From contig CAJNDS010002174.1 in assembly GCA_905221605.1 (NCBI GenBank), positions 531,099 to 595,098 of the forward strand: 64,000 nucleotides of DNA, given 5' to 3'. The position numbers and the translations under genes are program-made. Shown in pieces: positions 63,601 through 64,000 of this stretch (positions within the stretch are counted from its first letter, which is position 1; each line of letters starts with the position of its first letter). The notes under the pieces are model-generated. The model was not told the DNA's origin and searched no databases. It worked only from the letters and a program-made list of their open reading frames with translations. This DNA comes from Symbiodinium natans (lineage: Eukaryota > Sar > Dinophyceae > Suessiales > Symbiodiniaceae).

Positions 63601-63940
63601 CCCCTGCTGGCTCGCACGGTAGCGACACCCAACGCCCGTCTTTAACCGAGGCCTTCCAACCCAATCATGGAAACTAGGCTCCCTCAAGCCTGCACCCTAA
63701 ACCCTAAACCCTATAAATCCTAAACCCTACACCCTAAACCCTAAACCCTAAACCCTAAACCCTAAACCCTAAACCCTAAACCCTAAACCCTAAACCCTAA
63801 ACCCTAAACCCTAAACCCTCTAGATTCTCCTTGAGCTTTAGGTGCAACTCTGCCCCTCAGCCCTCGCTGCCGCAATCGAAGCCGGCGTCACGTCGAAGCT
63901 CGACGCCGACCTCGCGGCCCCAATCCGGAGGCTTGCTGAG
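39611..63940 (+). CDS. Plus-strand multi-exon gene(s), coiled-coil-like product
   Basis: Envelope for at least 20 short plus exons. Exact ones include 42255-42326, 43378-43445, 52130-52193, 53007-53053, 54280-54373, 56910-56979, 58459-58532 and 60649-60707. Many encode Gln/Glu/Arg/Leu-rich helices, so a long coiled-coil protein (cytoskeletal, flagellar or scaffold type) is an inference. The gene continues past the window end. Two non-repetitive islands (44.1-45.75, 50.1-51.65 kb) may be large inserts, or they may separate different genes. Neither start nor stop is fixed. Confidence 0.45.
39698..39818 (-). repeat. CCCTAAA array, ~17 units
   Basis: A nearly pure run with a terminal CCCTAAC-CCTAAA slip. 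Confidence 0.97.
39850..40330. other. Unique sequence, possible exon at 39902-39970
   Basis: A plus frame LKFNLAVQKDDIVLDV occurs after GCATTGAG. The remainder is unique sequence without a firm call. Confidence 0.3.
40336..40420 (+). repeat. TTTAGGG array
   Basis: About 12 units with one GAGGTTTAGG slip. Confidence 0.95.
40690..40790 (+). repeat. TTTAGGG arrays
   Basis: Two runs separated by a TTTATACTG interruption. Confidence 0.93.
40987..41235 (+). CDS. Candidate exon, basic
   Basis: Open plus frame VPGVSLAGLLCLNRLPRL, YRKPSGWKPYPHRRV and GWAAVFPGRTLLSLLNM, ending in Lys/Arg. It looks protein-like; no family is recognised and the splice sites are not fixed. Confidence 0.35.
41269..41440 (-). 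repeat. Degenerate CCCTAAA/CCCCAAA array
   Basis: Alternating CCCTAAA and CCCCAAA units over about 170 bp, ending in CCCTATAAA forms. Confidence 0.9.
41450..41534 (+). CDS. Exon, plus gene
   Basis: Acceptor CTCCTGCCAG, donor TTCGG|GTGCCT. Encodes DDIEAKEPFPGARGSP and QRQHEMSIASF. Followed by element G with an inserted telomeric array. Confidence 0.5.
41560..41742. mobile_element. Fold-back element family G, copy 1, carrying a telomeric array
   Basis: TIRs TACTTGGAGGTTC and GAACCTCCAAGTA. A nine-unit TTTAGGG array (41571-41632) lies immediately inside the left TIR. Inner GTAACCCATTATAAGGG and GATAATGGGGTTAC pair. Copy 2 is at 61326-61680. Confidence 0.75.
42255..42326 (+). CDS. Exon with exact GT-AG boundaries
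   Basis: Acceptor AATGCCCCAG, donor GCGCAT|GTTGGC. 72 nt encoding TTGRDVECTMLRIEEQ and LREGLR; helical and Glu/Arg-rich. The minus ORF over it is a shadow. Confidence 0.55.
42330..43315. other. No firm gene; degenerate repeats
   Basis: Holds TTTAGGG tracts at 42720-42850 and 43003-43050, a partial element G (CACTTGGAGGTTCATGGGTAC, about 43057-43145) and unique pieces without clear exons. Confidence 0.35.
43378..43445 (+). CDS. Exon with exact GT-AG boundaries
   Basis: Acceptor ACCGGCGCAG, donor CAGCAG|GTTCTG. 68 nt encoding LSRSEEMGERMLRTLG, then QNSCQQ. Directly preceded by a CCCTAAA array (43319-43368). Confidence 0.55.
43666..43768 (+). mobile_element. Element family F, copy 2
   Basis: GGGTCGGAAGAACTGCTAGTAG, CATTCCCTCATGGTCCCT, then ATTATTCAGGCCTCTATAGA. 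The trailing box ATTATTCAGGCC also follows copies 1 (ATTGTTCAGGCC) and 4 (ATCATTAAGGCC). Confidence 0.65.
43782..43870 (-). repeat. CCCTAAA array, ~12 units
   Basis: A pure run immediately 3' of element F copy 2. Confidence 0.97.
44090..45740 (+). other. 1.65-kb island free of telomeric repeat, unassigned ORFs
   Basis: No heptamer array occurs from 44080 to 45735. Plus ORFs at 44426-44875 (ends with KVWWWEPPTDVAVWEAAMQ and a TGA), 45181-45375 and 45372-45755 look partly protein-like but have no recognised motif, no splice pattern and differ in frame. It could be a decayed retroposed gene or transposon fragment inside an intron. Confidence 0.35.
44426..44875 (+). CDS. Hypothetical ORF in the repeat-free island
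   Basis: 149 codons from ATG to TGA. The C-terminal third (RQRRELAYELVLTIEQ, SSPGFTDPESGKVWWW) looks protein-like; the N-terminal part does not. Minus ORFs overlap. The function is unknown. Confidence 0.3.
   Translation: MVQGANPLHKCGLLANWRLEGLWWDVKLLVKACLWLNALSMRTIPVSAQEQTTSRSGAGRPARSKFPTPPDQGLRTCPCSRDVIPSAKVRDWPLWKTILSTRARQRRELAYELVLTIEQSSPGFTDPESGKVWWWEPPTDVAVWEAAMQ
46010..46540. other. Duplicated ~170-bp segment, no gene
   Basis: The phrase CACCAAATCAACRCCCCAACACCTGA...CTACTCCCARTACT...TTGATTTTGATG...CCTACA occurs at 45778-45900 and again at 46383-46495, with the same order, so this is a direct duplication about 600 bp apart. Otherwise C-rich degenerate repeat. Confidence 0.6.
46545..47070. 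other. AT-rich island
   Basis: AT-rich with phrases such as GAACAACGTGAACACCGTGAA and TTAATATGGAACGAAGGAAAGG; no heptamers. The minus ORF 46585-46830 is not convincingly coding. Possibly a decayed mobile element. Confidence 0.35.
47155..47272. mobile_element. Element family J, three tandem units at an acceptor
   Basis: The ~30-bp unit TATACCCTATAATCCCTTAA occurs three times, followed by an inverted AAGGCCCCTTATAGGGT. It ends AAAGGCCCAG, which is the acceptor of the next exon. Confidence 0.6.
47276..47359 (+). CDS. Exon, plus gene
   Basis: Acceptor AAAGGCCCAG at the edge of element J. Encodes QPTLVKLELGDLLPLL, then REDAVERATNSS. Helical; CCCTAAA follows. Confidence 0.5.
47408..47495 (+). CDS. 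Candidate exon, plus gene
   Basis: Encodes LPPELRKATPERREV, then PVLQSSYALHAQRF; an internal donor GAG|GTGCCC is possible. Confidence 0.4.
47740..47832. repeat. (GA)n microsatellite
   Basis: GAGAGG/GAGAGA repeats with an ACACCAAAAAAAACACG interruption. Overlapping ORFs (SLSLSL, ERERER) are artefacts. Confidence 0.9.
48391..48472 (+). CDS. Exon, coiled-coil-like
   Basis: Acceptor CTTTGATCTCAG. Encodes KQADVQSSMSKRLDER, then LAHQRLNKAFQ; strongly helical. The following intron starts with a 200-bp CCCTAAA array. Confidence 0.55.
48475..48680 (-). repeat. CCCTAAA array, ~29 units
   Basis: One of the two longest arrays in the window; the first few units are CCCTAGA variants. Confidence 0.97.
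48758..48775 (+). CDS. Candidate 18-nt micro-exon
   Basis: Acceptor GTTGCCCAG and donor ACGCAG|GTGTAT delimit exactly six codons (EQRKTQ). The composition matches the neighbouring coiled-coil exons. It can be real only if the surrounding introns are spliced. Confidence 0.35.
49030..49150 (-). repeat. CCCTAAA array, ~17 units
   Basis: Canonical units with a few CCCGAAA variants at the start. Confidence 0.97.
49159..49262 (+). CDS. Exon, plus gene
   Basis: Open plus frame(s) including LEVASQAFRSTGADK and, after a CGCAG acceptor-like end at 49192, STEELGRFLADAARRAAA. The second reading is a good helix. Confidence 0.45.
49983..50080 (-). repeat. CCCTAAA array, ~14 units
   Basis: A pure run at the left edge of the repeat-free island 50.1-51.65 kb. 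Confidence 0.97.
50081..51655. other. Repeat-free 1.6-kb island, unassigned
   Basis: It contains a plus ORF (50086-50361) with readings such as HRKPTVVVVDPDATQ and KTSVASVFSACPLSA, and two internal near-repeats (ACATCGGTGGCCTCAGTGTTT and ACATCGGTGTTTGCAGTGTTT). The phrase GTCACCAGTGNGTGCGAGTGGCC..NCATCCATNC is present three times (50372, 50431, 51328). This looks like a dispersed, transposon-derived block rather than a gene. Confidence 0.4.
52130..52193 (+). CDS. Exon with exact GT-AG boundaries, coiled coil
   Basis: Acceptor TCCCCTATAG, donor CAGCAG|GTCGGC. 64 nt encoding TDQARIESRLARQEEA, then LQKQQ; heptad-like. Confidence 0.6.
52240..52317 (+). repeat. TTTAGGG array preceded by GGGCTGA variants
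   Basis: A GGGCTGA/GGGTTGA block (52200-52240) grades into canonical units. Confidence 0.93.
52868..52985. mobile_element. Fold-back element family I, copy 3
   Basis: GGGGGTTTACGATAGTAAGG and AAGGTCGTAAACCCCCATTT form terminal arms; GACCCCAAATAGC and GGGACCCC are internal. It ends 21 bp before the acceptor of exon 53007. Confidence 0.65.
53007..53053 (+). CDS. Exon with exact GT-AG boundaries, coiled coil
   Basis: Acceptor GCCCCCGCAG, donor GGAAC|GTGAAC. 47 nt encoding TLNNAQLEQLLSQAG. Confidence 0.55.
53072..53140. mobile_element. Fold-back element family H, copy 2
   Basis: GGCGGCCCCTAAAATTTAGATTTTAGGGTGCCCC and AAAGGGGACCATGATTTTGAGAAATGAC; shares GGGACCATG-TTTTGAGAA with 8622-8730 and 58145-58240. 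Confidence 0.55.
53521..53590 (-). repeat. CCCTAAA array
   Basis: About 10 pure units. Confidence 0.97.
53778..53890. mobile_element. 113-bp element with ~19-bp perfect TIR
   Basis: CCTTGGGGACCAAATGAACC at the left and GGTTCATTTGGTCCCCAAGG at the right are exact reverse complements. The core contains AAAGGGTTTATGG, CTTATATAGG and GTAGTACAGGGTATGTGACAG. A weak relative lies at 18785-18845. Confidence 0.85.
54148..54248 (+). mobile_element. Fold-back element family C, copy 2
   Basis: GGCTATATCCCCCTTGGGAATT, TTTGTTCATATAAAACCC, AAGAGGATAT and TTAAGGTTCTGAGGGGAGT in the same order as 15572-15670. It lies in the intron just before the exon at 54280. Confidence 0.75.
54280..54373 (+). CDS. Exon with exact GT-AG boundaries
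   Basis: Acceptor TTTTTGTTAG, donor GAAAG|GTTTGA. 94 nt encoding VDGDARKGGLWLVATC, then FRSTNLRAIAELLER. Protein-like, mixed hydrophobic core. Confidence 0.55.
55634..55793. mobile_element. Fold-back element family D, copy 2
   Basis: Terminal CATGGGTGCCCC and GGGGTAAACCCATG; ACCCCCTCTATACTACCCCCC and GGGGGGGTAGTGTAGCGGGGGG pair; the core repeats AATTAAGCCT. It interrupts a plus ORF of 55410-55736. Confidence 0.8.
56426..56790. other. Unique island with ORFs on both strands
   Basis: The plus ORF is 56426-56791. The minus ORF 56471-56806 (AIYVAGTPNESDAWIP, KSPIEEFPEEISR) looks slightly more protein-like. No splice or motif support, so no gene is called. Confidence 0.3.
56812..56898 (-). repeat. 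CCCTAAA array upstream of an exon
   Basis: About 12 units; faces the TTTAGGG array 56980-57090 across a 70-bp exon. Confidence 0.97.
56910..56979 (+). CDS. Exon flanked by inverted telomeric arrays
   Basis: Acceptor GAAAGAGAG, donor TCAGG|GTTTAG (array start at 56980). Encodes LSAVTDRFEKSSESLR, then TVVRES; helical. Confidence 0.55.
56980..57090 (+). repeat. TTTAGGG array, ~16 units, starts at the donor
   Basis: The first GTTTAG is the donor of the exon ending at 56979. Confidence 0.97.
57600..57790 (-). repeat. CCCTAAA array with CCCTAACAA insertions
   Basis: About 25 units; three consecutive 16-mers (CAACCCTAAACCCTAA) show a higher-order repeat. Confidence 0.95.
57811..57909 (+). CDS. 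Exon flanked by inverted telomeric arrays
   Basis: Encodes VQADLATINGRCEIMT, then DAVHECNRSQVQ; donor GTCCAG|GTGGGG, 5 bp before the next array. An alternative first frame starts MAAKLEEDCAS. Helical. Confidence 0.55.
57915..58142 (+). repeat. TTTAGGG array, ~32 units
   Basis: Longest array in the window, broken only by one GGGTTA and one TTTAAAGG slip. Confidence 0.98.
58145..58240. mobile_element. Fold-back element family H, copy 3
   Basis: TTGGATCCCTATATTAGAATG and CCAAAAGGGATCATAATTTTGACC; abuts the end of the longest telomeric array. Confidence 0.5.
58459..58532 (+). CDS. Exon with exact GT-AG boundaries, coiled coil
   Basis: Acceptor CCCCTGGCAG, donor GACCC|GTGTGA. 74 nt encoding AQEELRHFLRRFQQEL, then QFLQPAQD; strongly heptad-like. 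Confidence 0.6.
58570..58975 (+). repeat. GGGTTTATA / GGGGTTTAT variant array
   Basis: About 45 units of 8-10-mers in which the heptamer has gained TA or G; the pattern itself is duplicated (58573-58690 vs 58770-58880). The ORF 58535-58735 (VYGGLWGLQGF) is an artefact. Confidence 0.93.
59409..59468 (+). CDS. Exon, plus gene
   Basis: Acceptor AACCCGAAG, donor CACTT|GTGTTA. Encodes VREDVPVDVSPELQEL, then RGT. The donor context CTTGTGTTAGACG also occurs at 4112 and 5366. Confidence 0.5.
59480..59715 (+). repeat. GGGTTTTA/GGGGTTTA octamer array
   Basis: Starts with canonical heptamers, then shifts to octamers for about 20 units. Confidence 0.93.
59755..59900 (+). repeat. GGGTGTTA octamer array
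   Basis: About 17 nearly pure GGGTGTTA units. A distinct, fully homogenised variant. Confidence 0.96.
60190..60290 (+). CDS. Candidate exon, plus gene
   Basis: Open plus frame VEGGFNHLSDRMLILR, then QELMEASLWLGNEVFG; helical and consistent with the coiled-coil theme. ORFs in other frames are shadows. Confidence 0.45.
60437..60600 (+). mobile_element. Element family F, copy 3
   Basis: GGGTCGGACTAATTACGAATAG and the unit AGTATCCCCTTATNGTCCCTTTATAGA three times, ending ACTATAAGAAAAAACCCC. Confidence 0.75.
60649..60707 (+). CDS. Exon with array-supplied donor
   Basis: Acceptor CAGCACCCAG, donor GCTCG|GTTTAG. 59 nt encoding VYSIVADLGACREKSF, then YEAR. The array 60708-60800 begins at the GT. 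Confidence 0.6.
60708..60800 (+). repeat. TTTAGGG array starting at the donor
   Basis: About 12 units, the last ones TGTCTAGGG variants. Confidence 0.97.
60933..61017 (+). repeat. GGGTCTTA octamer array
   Basis: About 10 pure GGGTCTTA units; a different homogenised octamer from that at 59755. Confidence 0.96.
61326..61680. mobile_element. Fold-back element family G, copy 2
   Basis: TIRs CTACTTGGAGGTTC and GAACCTCCAAGTACCAG; core with AGGGATCCTTTTTAC / AAAAGGATCC hairpin and repeated GTTATAAGT/TATTAACTGTATTTACAACCC. The right end CCAG is the acceptor of the next exon. Confidence 0.75.
61682..61757 (+). CDS. Exon directly after element G
   Basis: Encodes ERGTQKSEAVGRQSRE, then SVVAQHCD; the acceptor AAGTACCAG is the last bases of the element. 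Confidence 0.5.
61792..61868. mobile_element. 77-bp near-perfect palindrome
   Basis: ACCTGGTGCCCTATTTACC + TACAGTTTA and the arm TAAACTGTAGGTAAATATAGGGTCCCAGGT (28 of about 30 paired) enclose a short TAGGGGGTGCTTATTAC core. Confidence 0.75.
62705..62845 (-). repeat. CCCTAAA array, ~20 units
   Basis: A nearly pure run; the exon at 62876 follows. Confidence 0.97.
62876..62930 (+). CDS. Exon, plus gene
   Basis: Acceptor GTCTCCTTGCAG. Encodes SAADITALRSSALSAG. The preceding GAGCCCTG...CAAGGTCTCC(T)TGCAG also occurs at about 62618-62676, so acceptor and exon start are duplicated, with the first copy truncated by CCCTAAA-like repeat. Confidence 0.5.
63325..63432 (+). mobile_element. Element family F, copy 4
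   Basis: GGGGTCGGAGAATTACGAGTGG, TATTCCCCCCCATATGGTCCC, then ATCATTAAGGCCCCTATAGTA. Single-unit copy. Confidence 0.65.
63446..63564 (+). mobile_element. Fold-back element family A, copy 7
   Basis: GGATGCCCAGTAGTACCCTTA and GGTTACTGGGCAGCCTAG; inner ATTCCCTTTTTGGGG and AAAAAAAAAAGGGCACCC. It sits 14 bp downstream of element F copy 4. Confidence 0.8.
63690..63820 (-). repeat. CCCTAAA array, ~18 units
   Basis: A nearly pure run upstream of the final exon. Confidence 0.97.
63861..63940 (+). CDS. Last visible exon of the plus gene
   Basis: Acceptor TGCCCCTCAG. Encodes LAAAIEAGVTSKLDAD, then LAAPIRRLAE; helical. The gene continues beyond the window. Confidence 0.55.
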
Positions 63941-64000
63941 AAACCCCTACACCCTAAACCCTAAACCCTAAACCCTACACCCTACACCCTATATCCTAAA

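Noticed and set aside
1-64000. Window as a true chromosome end because of TTTAGGG repeats
   Set aside because: Arrays are short, internal, on both strands and spread over the whole 64 kb with unique sequence between them, unlike a terminal telomere.
1-64000. tRNA, rRNA or other structured RNA genes
   Set aside because: No tRNA arms, rRNA motifs or snRNA-like boxes were recognised; a covariance-model search would be needed to exclude them.

Overview
The window looks like a dinoflagellate nuclear genome. Three observations support this. (1) The plant/dinoflagellate-type telomere heptamer TTTAGGG/CCCTAAA occurs in well over 60 internal arrays on both strands. (2) Short, high-GC exon-like islands (18 to about 400 nt) are bounded by GT-AG and, apparently, GC-AG splice sites. 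(3) A minus-strand gene matches, by remembered motif order (YWRH..PW, GDDATF, TEIGGDWKY, HNLYLGL, WLAEEA, KPKLH, DED), a very large protein family of unknown function found in Symbiodiniaceae and relatives. No bacterial, organellar or viral gene organisation is visible. The species cannot be named from the sequence. Nearly all long ORFs that run through the telomere-like arrays are artefacts, because TTTAGGG has no stop codon in several frames (GLGFRV / NPKP peptides). Layout. 1-1.85 kb: AT-rich degenerate repeat, a fold-back element and microsatellites. 1.89-20.43 kb: a plus-strand gene or genes made of many tiny exons (several with exact GT-AG ends) separated by introns full of telomere-like repeat; the 3' end is the TAA at 20424-20426. 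20.416-35.673 kb: one long minus-strand gene of more than 30 exons, starting with an ATG at 35673 and ending with a TGA at 20416-20418, so the two convergent genes share about 11 bp at their 3' ends. Its N-terminal half is low complexity (acidic, K/A-rich, RG-rich, proline-rich) and includes a two-exon module repeated six times in tandem; its C-terminal half is the recognisable dinoflagellate family domain. 37.5-64 kb: plus-strand short exons, many encoding Gln/Glu/Arg-rich helical segments, suggesting one or more long coiled-coil proteins that continue past the window end. Two islands (44.1-45.75 and 50.1-51.65 kb) lack telomeric repeat and hold unassigned ORFs. Mobile-element signal: at least ten families of short (80-350 bp) fold-back or MITE-like sequences lie in introns or at exon edges, each in 2-7 diverged copies. 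One family (TIR CTTGGTAGCCCAGTGGTACCC, seven copies) carries a GT near its start, abuts a coding exon at 12.6 kb, and so could act as an introner. In many introns a telomere-like array starts exactly at the splice donor (G|GTTTAGGG) or ends exactly at an acceptor (TTTAG|), so the repeat itself can supply both GT and AG. The combination of repeat-supplied splice sites, nested fold-back elements and homogenised 7-, 8- and 9-mer variants is the main unusual feature. All exon calls come from reading frames, splice signals and protein-like composition by eye; RNA evidence and database searches were not available. Functions are not assigned to the plus-strand genes.
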